Assembly: GCF_000205025.1 (NCBI RefSeq)
Contig: NZ_GL883754.1
Coordinates: 1-64,000 of the forward strand
Length of the DNA stretch: 64,000 nt
DNA from: Parasutterella excrementihominis YIT 11859
GTDB taxonomy: Bacteria; Pseudomonadota; Gammaproteobacteria; Burkholderiales; Burkholderiaceae_F
Direction: 5' to 3'
Of this stretch, positions 34,064 through 42,119 are shown in pieces. The position numbers and the translations under genes are program-made. How positions within the stretch are numbered: position 1 is the first letter of the stretch; each line of letters begins with the position of its first letter. Under the pieces are notes generated by a model. The model saw only the letters and a list, made by a program, of their open reading frames with translations. It made no database searches and was not told the DNA's origin.

Positions 34064-35239
34064 TTACTTCTTAGCCTTGTCGCCAGCAGCAGGTTTCTGG
34101 TCCACTTCTTTGACAATCTTTACCGGAGCTTCGCTAGCCAAAAGCATCATACCCTCGGTCACAACCTTGTCCCCTTCTTCCAGACCGTTTTTAATCAGCC
34201 AGTCGTTTCCGATCCAGCTGCCGACTTCGACAGGACGAAATTGAGCTTTGTTGTCCTTGGTAACAACCCAGACAAAATGCCCTTTGCTCCCTTCCTGCAC
34301 GGCGACCTGAGGCACGACGATCGCGTTAACATAGGTCGCCCCCTTCACGATGGCACGCACATACTGCTGAGGCCTTAATTGATTATTCGGATTTTCGAAA
34401 GAAGCACGGAGTTCAAACGTACCTGTACTCGGGTTGAAATTCGGTGACGAGAAAGTCACGCGGCCGGTAATCGGATAAATTTCTCCGCCGGCCAGTTCGA
34501 GCTGAACTTCGTAGTCATGGTTTTCAGGACGGCGGAGGATACCCTCTTTGACTTCCTGATTAATCTTCGCTTCTTCGTTTTCCGACATGGAAAATGTTAC
34601 CCACATCGGAGACATGGTGTAAACAGTCGCCAAATGTGCGTTGCTCATGTTGATGTAGGTACCATCCGTCTGGAGTGCAGAGCTGGCGTAACCCGTCACA
34701 GGAGAAGTGATCGTGCAGTAAGAAAGATTAAGTTTTGCGTTTTCCACCTGAGCTTTAGCATTGGAAACTGCAGCTGCCGTGGTTTGAAAATCACCTATTG
34801 CTTGATCCAAATCAGTCTGGCTCAGCGCTTTCAGCTTCGCGAGAGGACGAATACGATTCAAATTTCTTTTTGCTACTTCATGAGCTGCAAGACTCGAATC
34901 CAAAGATGCCTGTGCTTCGGAGAGCTGTACTTCAAAGGGCTTCTTGTCCATCAGAAAAAGCACATCGCCGGCGTTCACCATGCCGCCTTCGGTGTACTTT
35001 CTGGCATCCAAAAATCCGTTGACACGACTATAGATTTCAACCGCTCGAGAGCTTTCAGTTTTTGCGACCCAGGTCATGTCCGCCGGCACATCATGCCGTG
35101 TTACTTTGACAACGGAAACCGGGCTCGGGCCTCTCGCCGCAGATCCTTCTTTATCTTTATCGCATCCGCTTAGAGCTAAAACTCCGCAAAGCACGGCGGC
35201 TGACAGCATCGAATATCGGCTGAAATGATTGATTGTCAC
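34064..35239 (-). CDS. RND efflux periplasmic adaptor lipoprotein (AcrA/MexE type)
   Basis: The membrane fusion subunit that links the pump to the outer membrane channel. The protein has a lipobox (LALSGC, Cys26), a biotinyl-lipoyl-like half (AVEIYSRVNGFLDARKYTEGG), a long helical hairpin, and a barrel domain with PSTGTFELRASFENPNNQLRPQQYV. I place the start at the GTG at 35239, with AGAGG six bases upstream, rather than at the GTG seven codons earlier. It is the first gene of the operon. No TetR-type repressor gene is adjacent, so control must be from elsewhere. Confidence 0.93.
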   Translation of the reverse strand: MTINHFSRYSMLSAAVLCGVLALSGCDKDKEGSAARGPSPVSVVKVTRHDVPADMTWVAKTESSRAVEIYSRVNGFLDARKYTEGGMVNAGDVLFLMDKKPFEVQLSEAQASLDSSLAAHEVAKRNLNRIRPLAKLKALSQTDLDQAIGDFQTTAAAVSNAKAQVENAKLNLSYCTITSPVTGYASSALQTDGTYINMSNAHLATVYTMSPMWVTFSMSENEEAKINQEVKEGILRRPENHDYEVQLELAGGEIYPITGRVTFSSPNFNPSTGTFELRASFENPNNQLRPQQYVRAIVKGATYVNAIVVPQVAVQEGSKGHFVWVVTKDNKAQFRPVEVGSWIGNDWLIKNGLEEGDKVVTEGMMLLASEAPVKIVKEVDQKPAAGDKAKK

Positions 35240-35546
35240 GTTGTACCTCTTTTCTAGCACCCCGTGTCGCTTAAAAAGCTACAAAGCTGGTTTTTGTAAG
35301 CACGGGAAGTAAATATGTAACTAACTTTAGTAAGTATCCTAGGCAGAGAACCTGACAGGGTTGTCCTTCGCTCATTTCAAGACTAAAGGCAGGCTTATTT
35401 CACAAAATAACAACAGGAAAACCCGAAGATGAAAACCCCTAGAAAATTGTCTAACAAATCGCCGTGTACAGATCTAAAATTGAATTGTTCGAAATAAAAA
35501 TGACAAATTATTAGAACAAAGTTCGAACCATCGGCAAGGAGCTGAT
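35240..35546. promoter_or_regulatory. Divergent regulatory region between the RND operon and the S1-like secreted protein
   Basis: No gene is seen. Four GTAA half-sites (GTAAGCA, GTAAATA, GTAACTA, GTAAGTA) begin at 35296, 35309, 35317 and 35330. Their spacing of 13, 8 and 13 gives a pair repeated every 21 bp, 57-97 bases before the adaptor start. Closer to 35547 there are two TTCGAA boxes (35488-35493 and 35522-35527) and a GAAC-AAA-GTTC dyad. These look like two separate operators. Confidence 0.4.
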
Positions 35547-36188
35547 ATGACAAAACTTAAAGTATTCTCTCTGCTGCCGGCTCTTCTACTCGCATCGATT
35601 GCTCAAGCCTGGGAAGCGCCCGAGATTCGGGAACTCTCTGCGGCTGAAATTCAGCCAAAACATGAGTCTCTTCAACCTCACAAATCCCTCGTTGCCCAGT
35701 TGGATCCGACGTTCGGAATCCGTGCGTTAGCGCTTAGCGCGATCTTTTTATCCTTTCCGAAGACAGGTACGGCCTCACCTGTCGCACCCAGCATATCTGC
35801 CGGAGAAAGAAACCCTTCTACTGCGCGACGACTGCCATTACCCAATACCGTCGCAAAAGCTCAGCAATTTCTGCGCCGCCCCGCTCGAATCATGACTCCT
35901 CTCGAAATAGTTCAGATGGCCGGGGAAGAATCCCCGGACTGGAATGAAGTGGCGCGCGACGGCTGCATCCTTCACGGGAAACTGAGTGAGATTTCCGAGA
36001 ACTATCTCAAGATGGATGAGACGCTGATCTTTCTTTTAAACATGCGGCACACGCGTCACCTTAGGGTCGGCAGTGAAGTCATGCTGAGAATCAAGGAAGT
36101 CTCTGTGGACCGCAAGGCGATTTACGCAATTATGGTTCCTTCTGACACCGTGTCAAGGCAATATCGAGAAGCCGATTTCTTGCAGTAG
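35547..36188 (+). CDS. Secreted protein with S1/OB-like C-terminus, function unknown
   Basis: A 213-residue protein with a signal peptide (MTKLKVFSLLPALLLASIAQA), a low-complexity middle, and a C-terminal segment (about residues 140-205) that recalls the S1 domain of RNase R. It has the pattern DGC...L.....NYLKMDET, then HLRVGSEVMLRIKEV and DRKAIYAIMV. RNase R reads DGL...L.NDYYRFD, then YRLGDRVEVRV and RKIDF in the same order. The likeness is my own pattern reading. An RNA-binding fold outside the cytoplasm would be odd, so an OB fold reused for another ligand is more likely. AAGGAG precedes the ATG. Confidence 0.7.
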   Translation: MTKLKVFSLLPALLLASIAQAWEAPEIRELSAAEIQPKHESLQPHKSLVAQLDPTFGIRALALSAIFLSFPKTGTASPVAPSISAGERNPSTARRLPLPNTVAKAQQFLRRPARIMTPLEIVQMAGEESPDWNEVARDGCILHGKLSEISENYLKMDETLIFLLNMRHTRHLRVGSEVMLRIKEVSVDRKAIYAIMVPSDTVSRQYREADFLQ

Positions 36189-36356
36189 AGAGTTTCTTTC
36201 AGATTTCAGCTTGCTACCCACAGGGAACTTTCGGTCTCGGCCGAGGTTAATACGACACAGAGTTTCTCTTTCAGTTGAATCACCAATATTCTTTGATGTT
36301 TCTTCTCTTTAGACTTGAGTCCAAATAAACGTATTGACCTCAGTTGAACCGCAGTG

Positions 36357-38243
36357 ATGCCTTTTTGTTTCGAATTTTGCAACGCCGCTTTTCAAAGGAA
36401 ACGAAAATATTTCATCGCCTCCTTGGTCTTCTGCTGCGCCCTTTTTCCTTGGAGGGTCTTTGCCTCAGAGGCGCCGATAACCATCGGTTTTCCTTTGGTG
36501 TCTCATCCATGGTCAGCTTCCCGATTTTTAGAACAATCTCTCAACTACTTAAATTGGAAAATTCCTACCTATTCTTTCCAAGCCAAATGGATCTCTGTGG
36601 ATGACATCGAAAAGGCTTTCGATGAAGGAAAACTTGATTTAGCCGTTTTCCCTTCTGGCTACCTCATTGATGAGAAAACTCGTCAGCATCGTCTGCTGAT
36701 GACAATGGTTTCAAGAGAAGCGCCCGATCCGGATGCCGGTACCGCCTGTGCCGTCATTGTTAAGAGAAGTAGTCCGATTAAGTCACTGAGTGAGCTTTCA
36801 AACGTTCCCATCGCATCAGCTAACAAACATTCCGTGCAGGGCTTCTTAGCCTGTCTCAGGGAGCTCGAAAAATTAGGTACCGATACGGACAAACTCACAA
36901 AGGATCACGTTTATTTCTTAGGAGATTTGAACGAAAAGAATGTCATTCGAGAAGTTACGGAAGGGAGAGCTTCAGCGGGCTTTATTCGTGCAGGTCTCAT
37001 AGAAGACATCAAAAAGGCAAATGCAGCCAACGTTCTGGAAGACATTCGCGTCCTCTCCGGGCCTTACGCGGGGCCTGCGTTTTTGAAGTCTTCTGAAAGT
37101 TATCCCGGTCCGACCCTTGTAGCCAATACAAAACTGCCTGCAGAAACCGTACACGAAATTATGGCAGCGCTCTTTTCTATGCCCCCGGACTCCTGGGGAC
37201 AAAGATGGACAGCCCCCGCCAACATGAGCAGTATTGAGAAACTGTCCGAGCAGCTCCGAATCGGCTCTTATGAATACCTGCGGCACTGGACACTCAAGAG
37301 AACATGGGATATCTTTTGGCCCGTTTTTTTCGTCATCTTTATCCTGATTATTGCGCTTCTGACGCACGGCTGGATGACAGAGAAAACCGTTCAGAAACGG
37401 ACCCACCAGTTAAGACGCTCGCTTGTCAACCAGCGATTGGCCGAAAGAAAAGCCCAAAAACGGGCCGAGCGGATAGAGTTCTTGGAAAAACGCTCCCTGG
37501 TCGGTCAGCTTTCGAGCATCGTTGCCCACGAGTTAAACACCCCTCTTGCTGCCATTCAAAATATTACCTATATGCTTCGCAGCAGGATCGATTCTGCACT
37601 TGAGAACAATACTTCCGTCGATTCCGACGAACTTGAATCGATTGAGGAGCAGCTGGAATCCATCGAAACGCAGGCTCTGAAAGCCGGCAAAATTGTCGAT
37701 AAGGTAAGAAGTTATTCCAAACCGAATCAACAAAGGAAAACCGTCTCGGATCTATTGCGGGCTGCCAAAGAAGCTTGTGAAGTCTACGCAAAGAAAGCTG
37801 ATGTGAAGTTTGAGAACCATTGTAAGAGCGGCCCGGTTTATGTTCATTTCGATGAGATTGAGCTCGAGCTCGTCGTCCACAATCTTTTGAAAAATGCCTT
37901 TGAGGCATCTAGCACTGAGCAAAAATCAATGATTTTCTGCTCATTAAAATACAGCACAGACAATTCCGTGGTTCTAACCATTACTGATAACGGCTCTCCT
38001 CTTACAAAGGCAGCTTTCGACAATATCACCTCGCAGTCCCGAGTGAGCACTAAGGCACACGGACTTGGACTCGGACTCGACATTGTCTGTTCCTTGATCG
38101 AAAAAAACGAAGGAAAAATCGCATTTACCCTTTCTAAGACAAGAAGCTTGATTACCACAATTACGTTGAGAAGCGCGGACAGAGAGCTCATTTCAGCGTC
38201 TCAGTCCGCCGCCTCTGCTGTACTTAAAAACACTTCGGCCTAA
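36357..38243 (+). CDS. Sensor histidine kinase with PhnD/TtrS-like periplasmic domain
   Basis: A kinase of about 628 residues. It has a signal/anchor helix (about 19-37) and a periplasmic-binding-protein-like domain (about 40-300). This domain contains IGFPLVSHPWSASRFLEQSLNYL and DLAVFPSGYLIDEKT, and resembles the phosphonate-binding fold used by the tetrathionate sensor TtrS. A membrane helix lies near 318-338. The HisKA box holds His392 in SIVAHELNTPLAA. The ATPase domain has HNLLKNAFEAS and HGLGLGLDIVCS. It is the first gene of an operon with a FixJ-type regulator (7 bases later) and a flavoprotein. It presumably senses the electron acceptor those reductases use; that acceptor is unknown. 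An upstream GTG adjoins the ATG. Confidence 0.88.
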   Translation: MPFCFEFCNAAFQRKRKYFIASLVFCCALFPWRVFASEAPITIGFPLVSHPWSASRFLEQSLNYLNWKIPTYSFQAKWISVDDIEKAFDEGKLDLAVFPSGYLIDEKTRQHRLLMTMVSREAPDPDAGTACAVIVKRSSPIKSLSELSNVPIASANKHSVQGFLACLRELEKLGTDTDKLTKDHVYFLGDLNEKNVIREVTEGRASAGFIRAGLIEDIKKANAANVLEDIRVLSGPYAGPAFLKSSESYPGPTLVANTKLPAETVHEIMAALFSMPPDSWGQRWTAPANMSSIEKLSEQLRIGSYEYLRHWTLKRTWDIFWPVFFVIFILIIALLTHGWMTEKTVQKRTHQLRRSLVNQRLAERKAQKRAERIEFLEKRSLVGQLSSIVAHELNTPLAAIQNITYMLRSRIDSALENNTSVDSDELESIEEQLESIETQALKAGKIVDKVRSYSKPNQQRKTVSDLLRAAKEACEVYAKKADVKFENHCKSGPVYVHFDEIELELVVHNLLKNAFEASSTEQKSMIFCSLKYSTDNSVVLTITDNGSPLTKAAFDNITSQSRVSTKAHGLGLGLDIVCSLIEKNEGKIAFTLSKTRSLITTITLRSADRELISASQSAASAVLKNTSA

Positions 38244-38250
38244 GGAAAAT

Positions 38251-38877
38251 ATGTTTGATTCGTTAATAATCAGGGTCGTAGATGACGATGAAAGCATCCG
38301 TACGACGTTAAAAGAAGTTTTGGAACAAAACGGCTGGAACTGCGTTACCTATTGCAGTGCAGAAGAAATGCTACGAGAAGATGCCATATCCGTTCCCGGC
38401 TGCATTGTTCTTGACCTGAAAATGGAAGGGATGTCCGGGCTCGAGCTTCAGACTGAGCTAAACAAAAGAGGTTCCCGTCTTCCCATCATCTTTTTCTCCG
38501 GACACGGAGACGTGGACAGCGCAGTTTTAGCCATGAAGCATGGGGCCGTGAATTTCTTAAGGAAGGCAACCGGTGTCTCGGAACTTTTAAAAGCTGTTTC
38601 CTCTACGCTTGGTACGGACGGCCAGGCAGATCAGCTATTTAAAAATTACACCCCCGGAGAATTGGTTTCCTTCTATGAAAATCTTACGCCTCAGGAAAAA
38701 GAGGTCGCATTTCTGGTCGCAGAAGGGTTCCTCAACTCAGATATTGCCAGAAAGTTAGGGGTTTCAAGCAAAACCGTCAGGAACTATAAAGTTCATATCC
38801 GGCAAAAACTTCAGCTCAATACTCCGGCTGAAATCAGTCTGTTCATGCAAAAAATACGAAGCATTCTTAAAGATTAA
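38251..38877 (+). CDS. FixJ/TtrR-type response regulator
   Basis: A 208-residue regulator. The receiver domain (1-120) has the acidic pocket VDDDES at 10-15 and phosphoacceptor Asp55 in VLDLKM. The LuxR helix-turn-helix (about 145-205) has LTPQEKEVAFLVAEGFLNSDIARKLGVS and KTVRNYKVHIRQKL. The usual Lys-Pro after the fifth strand reads Lys-Ala (FLRKATG). It is the partner of the kinase upstream. Its likely targets are this operon and the flavocytochrome genes downstream. Confidence 0.92.
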   Translation: MFDSLIIRVVDDDESIRTTLKEVLEQNGWNCVTYCSAEEMLREDAISVPGCIVLDLKMEGMSGLELQTELNKRGSRLPIIFFSGHGDVDSAVLAMKHGAVNFLRKATGVSELLKAVSSTLGTDGQADQLFKNYTPGELVSFYENLTPQEKEVAFLVAEGFLNSDIARKLGVSSKTVRNYKVHIRQKLQLNTPAEISLFMQKIRSILKD

Positions 38878-38884
38878 GCTAACC

Positions 38885-40390
38885 ATGTTCCACCGCAGAG
38901 ATCTCTTGAAATTTCTTTTGTTTGGCACTTGTTGCCCTACAACGCATGCCGAAGAGAATCCCAAATGGGATTTGACCGTGGATGCGATCGTGGTCGGAAG
39001 CGGGGCTGCCGGCTTAGCCGCCGCAGCAACGCTTGCAGAAGGCGGTCTAAGCGTTCTCATGCTGGAGAAAATGAATTCTCTCGGCGGCAATACAGTGATC
39101 AGCGGGGGCGACGTTGCCGTTCCGGGATCCCCTGTCCAGTTAAAAATGGGAATAAAAGATTCCCCGCAGATGATGGCGGAGGACTTAATACGCGCAGGCA
39201 AGACTGTTGACAAGGAAAGAGTTCGTTTCTTAGCGCAAAATGCCTTAAGCACATGGAAATGGACTCAGGAAAAATGGGGTACCCGCTGGAATCCTGACAA
39301 ATTACAGTTTGACGAAGGACAAAGCGTTCCCAGGGGGCTGCTCAGCATTCCTCGATCAGGTTTTGCTCTATTTTCATCGGGTATTGAGTACGCCAGAAAC
39401 CTTAAAGTTCAGATCCGCAATAACAGTCTGGTCGAAGACATATTTTTCGGACCCAACGGTGAAGCTCAAGGTCTTCTTGTACGTACTCGCTACAAATTTC
39501 CTGATCCGGCCTCGGGCACTCAGATAAAAATTCGGGCCCGAAGAGCCATTGTTCTGTGTTTCGGCGGTTTCGGAGCCGACGAGGAATTTAGGGAAATGGT
39601 CAACCCGTCGATGGGAAAACTATTAGCCACGACAAACCAACCGGGTGCAACCGCCGAATCCATTCGAATGGCCATGCGACTAGGAATCAAGACGGTAGAT
39701 TTAGATCAAATTCAGGCGCTGAGCTGGATTAGTGCGGACGAAATCGGGCTGGGAGATGCATGGCCTTTCATCGAGCAATACTCAGCGTTCTATGGTATTT
39801 GGGTCAATAACAAGGGGAAGCGTTTCGTTAACGAAAGAGGCTCTCAGCGACTCAGATCGGAGCGGCTTTTAGAAGAAATCAAAAACGGGCACAGAATCTT
39901 CGGGATTACGACTCAGAACGCAATTGAACACCAACCGGACGATCTTCAAGCAACCGAAGAATTAAAACTTCGTGGAATCATTCGCTCATTTCCGAGCTTG
40001 GAAGCTCTTGCTGTCAACAGCAGTATTTCTTATACCGAACTCGTCAAGACGGTTGAGAAATACAATACCTGCGTTAACAACGCGGTAATTGATGAGTTCC
40101 AAAGAAATCTTTCCAACACTTTTCCGTTAAATGGAACGAACTGGTTTGTTGTTGAAATCAGGCCGAAGGTTCATCACTGCATGGGCGGCATAAAAACTAC
40201 CCTCAGTATGCAGGTATTAAACAACAAAAACCAAATCATCCCTAACCTCTATGCGGCAGGAGAAGCAACCGGCGGCATTTTCGGACGCAGCAGAATTCCA
40301 TGCCATAGTCTCATCGATGCTCTTGTGGGAGGCCGAGCCGCCGGCCTTCACATCCTGGAAAACACTCATTCGAAGAATGAAAATGATTAA
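38885..40390 (+). CDS. Exported FAD flavoprotein reductase, divergent active site
   Basis: A 501-residue flavoprotein of the soluble fumarate reductase family. The N-terminus HRRDLLKFLLFG looks like a weak Tat signal. The FAD site reads VVGSGAAGLAAAATLAEGG. Of the fumarate reductase catalytic set, the HHCMGG loop (430-435), the Arg in the GKRFVNE loop region and Arg470 remain. The His in the usual TNHPGAT segment is Gln here (TNQPGAT), and the Gly-Gly-Asn after Arg470 is replaced (RIPCHS). It has no FMN or haem domain. It lies 7 bases after the response regulator, within the same operon. Confidence 0.85.
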   Translation: MFHRRDLLKFLLFGTCCPTTHAEENPKWDLTVDAIVVGSGAAGLAAAATLAEGGLSVLMLEKMNSLGGNTVISGGDVAVPGSPVQLKMGIKDSPQMMAEDLIRAGKTVDKERVRFLAQNALSTWKWTQEKWGTRWNPDKLQFDEGQSVPRGLLSIPRSGFALFSSGIEYARNLKVQIRNNSLVEDIFFGPNGEAQGLLVRTRYKFPDPASGTQIKIRARRAIVLCFGGFGADEEFREMVNPSMGKLLATTNQPGATAESIRMAMRLGIKTVDLDQIQALSWISADEIGLGDAWPFIEQYSAFYGIWVNNKGKRFVNERGSQRLRSERLLEEIKNGHRIFGITTQNAIEHQPDDLQATEELKLRGIIRSFPSLEALAVNSSISYTELVKTVEKYNTCVNNAVIDEFQRNLSNTFPLNGTNWFVVEIRPKVHHCMGGIKTTLSMQVLNNKNQIIPNLYAAGEATGGIFGRSRIPCHSLIDALVGGRAAGLHILENTHSKNEND

Positions 40391-40408
40391 CCTTTGATTA
40401 TTATCAAT

Positions 40409-40463
40409 TGTCCCGGGACACAAAAAAGAAGAAAGTTTGACGATTGTCAAAAGTCCCAGGACA
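40409..40463 (+). promoter_or_regulatory. Twin palindromic boxes upstream of the flavocytochrome genes
   Basis: TGTCCCGGGACA (40409-40420), a perfect palindrome, and AGTCCCAGGACA (40452-40463) match at 10 of 12 positions. Their centres are 43 bp apart, about four helical turns. They lie 67-121 bases before the start at 40530, where an activator would bind. The response regulator at 38251 is the natural candidate. Confidence 0.55.
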
Positions 40464-40529
40464 CCTCCAAGTGCACAATGACTCCAGAAGTTAAACAAAC
40501 ATTCTTCCTCAACTCACTTGGAGAAACAA

Positions 40530-42062
40530 ATGAAGAACATTCAATTTTCTCGCCGCAACCTTCTCGGTGCCTCCGTTGCAGCTCTTGCCTCGTCTGCCTT
40601 CGCAGCCAAGGCATCTGCCAACCCCGCTCCCGTTCCTCAGAAATGGGACGAAGAAGTTGACGTTATCGTTGTAGGTTCCGGCTTTGCTGGTTTAGCCGCA
40701 GCCTACGAAGCCGCAAAGGCGGGATCTAAAGTTATCATTCTTGAAAAAATGCCGACTCATGGCGGCAACTCCATCATCAACGGCGGAGAAATGACCGCAG
40801 TGGGCTGCCCTCAGCAAAAAGCAGCCAACATCCCGGACTCCGTCGAACAGTGGAAGGCCGATACCTTCGCAGCAGGCCTGGGCTTCAACTACCCCGAAAA
40901 AATTCAGGTCCTGGCCGATAACATGTTGAATAACTACAACTGGCTGGTTAATGAAATCGGCGTTAAATTCCGTCCGATCATTACTCAGGACGGCGGTCAC
41001 AGATATCCTCGTTCCGTGATTTCCGAAGAAGGTTCCGGCGCCGGCTTTGTGAATGCCGAACTCGCAAAATGCAAAGAACTCGGCGCTCAGCTGCGTACTC
41101 GCAATTACGTTGAAAGAATTATTAGAGATCCGGAAACCGGCCGCGTGCTCGGACTTCAGGTTCGCAAAGGATACCGTTTCCCGAATCCTCAGAGCGGTAC
41201 CGTCCAGCTCATCAAGGCCAACAAGGGTGTTGTTCTTTGCCATGGCGGTTTCGGCGCCGATATTGCCTATCGCCAAGTTCAGGATCCGAAACTGACTGAT
41301 AAATTCGATACTACTAACCATCGCGGTGCTACAGGTGAACTTTGGAAGGAAGCAGCAAGAAACGGTGTTTTGATGATTCAAGCCGACCGCGTTCAGGTTG
41401 TTCCCTGGTGCAGCCCCTATGAAAAGAGCATGGGCAACATGTGGCAGTTCTCTCAGACATGTGCCGCTCCTTACGGCATCTGGGTTGACGTCAACACCGG
41501 AAAACGTTTCATCAATGAATTAGGCAACCGAAAAGTCCGCTCTGATGCAATTATCGCTTTGAACAATATCGGCCACAAGTGCATTTCTTTAACGGATGTC
41601 CGCGGTGCCAAGCAGCTTGAAAAGAACCGCCCCGGAACGCTTCCCAAGCTGATGGCAACAAAGGGCCTGCTCGAATTCCCCACCCTGGAGGCTGTCGCCA
41701 AGTACTATGGCACACCCTATGATGTCCTCAAAGGAGAAGTAGATCAGTACAACGCAAACGTCCGCAACAAGATTGAAGTTGACTCTCTGGGCAAGACTTA
41801 TAACGCCGACTGCACAGAGATGAAGACCGGTCCCTGGTACGCTGCAGAACTTATGCCTAAGATCCATCACTGCATGGGCGGTATCGTCACCAATCCGCAG
41901 GGTCAAGCCCTTGACGCCGGCGATCTGAAGCCGATTCCCGGGCTTTACGCTGCCGGTGAAGCTTGCGGCGGTGTTCACGGCGACTGCCGTTTAGGCTGCA
42001 ACGCTATTCTTGACTGCTTGGTTAACGGCCGCATTGCCGGTCAGTCTGTCGCCAAACAGTAA
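40530..42062 (+). CDS. Tat-exported flavoprotein subunit of a split flavocytochrome c reductase
   Basis: A 510-residue periplasmic reductase. It has a Tat signal (SRRNLLGASVAALASSAFA, residues 7-25) and a FAD site (VVGSGFAGLAAAYEAAKAG from residue 48). The fumarate reductase active-site set is near complete: TNHRGATGE, NELGNRKVRSD, HHCMGGI (446-452) and CRLGCNAI with Arg487. The usual Gly in RLGGNA is Cys here, and extra cysteines surround it. I start at the ATG at 40530, with GGAG six bases upstream, not the TTG four codons earlier. The tetrahaem cytochrome 57 bases downstream is its likely electron donor. Fumarate or a related unsaturated acid is the likely acceptor. Confidence 0.9.
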   Translation: MKNIQFSRRNLLGASVAALASSAFAAKASANPAPVPQKWDEEVDVIVVGSGFAGLAAAYEAAKAGSKVIILEKMPTHGGNSIINGGEMTAVGCPQQKAANIPDSVEQWKADTFAAGLGFNYPEKIQVLADNMLNNYNWLVNEIGVKFRPIITQDGGHRYPRSVISEEGSGAGFVNAELAKCKELGAQLRTRNYVERIIRDPETGRVLGLQVRKGYRFPNPQSGTVQLIKANKGVVLCHGGFGADIAYRQVQDPKLTDKFDTTNHRGATGELWKEAARNGVLMIQADRVQVVPWCSPYEKSMGNMWQFSQTCAAPYGIWVDVNTGKRFINELGNRKVRSDAIIALNNIGHKCISLTDVRGAKQLEKNRPGTLPKLMATKGLLEFPTLEAVAKYYGTPYDVLKGEVDQYNANVRNKIEVDSLGKTYNADCTEMKTGPWYAAELMPKIHHCMGGIVTNPQGQALDAGDLKPIPGLYAAGEACGGVHGDCRLGCNAILDCLVNGRIAGQSVAKQ

Positions 42063-42080
42063 GATTTAGTAAACCCCTCA

Positions 42081-42108
42081 TAGGCAAGCCGGAGATTCGG
42101 CTTGCCTA
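42081..42108 (+). promoter_or_regulatory. Intergenic hairpin between flavoprotein and cytochrome genes
   Basis: A perfect eleven-base stem TAGGCAAGCCG/CGGCTTGCCTA (42081-42091 with 42098-42108) has no T run after it. It ends beside the cytochrome gene's AAGGAG. It probably stabilises the upstream message or tunes cytochrome translation rather than ending transcription. Confidence 0.55.
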
Positions 42109-42119
42109 AGGAGCTACAA

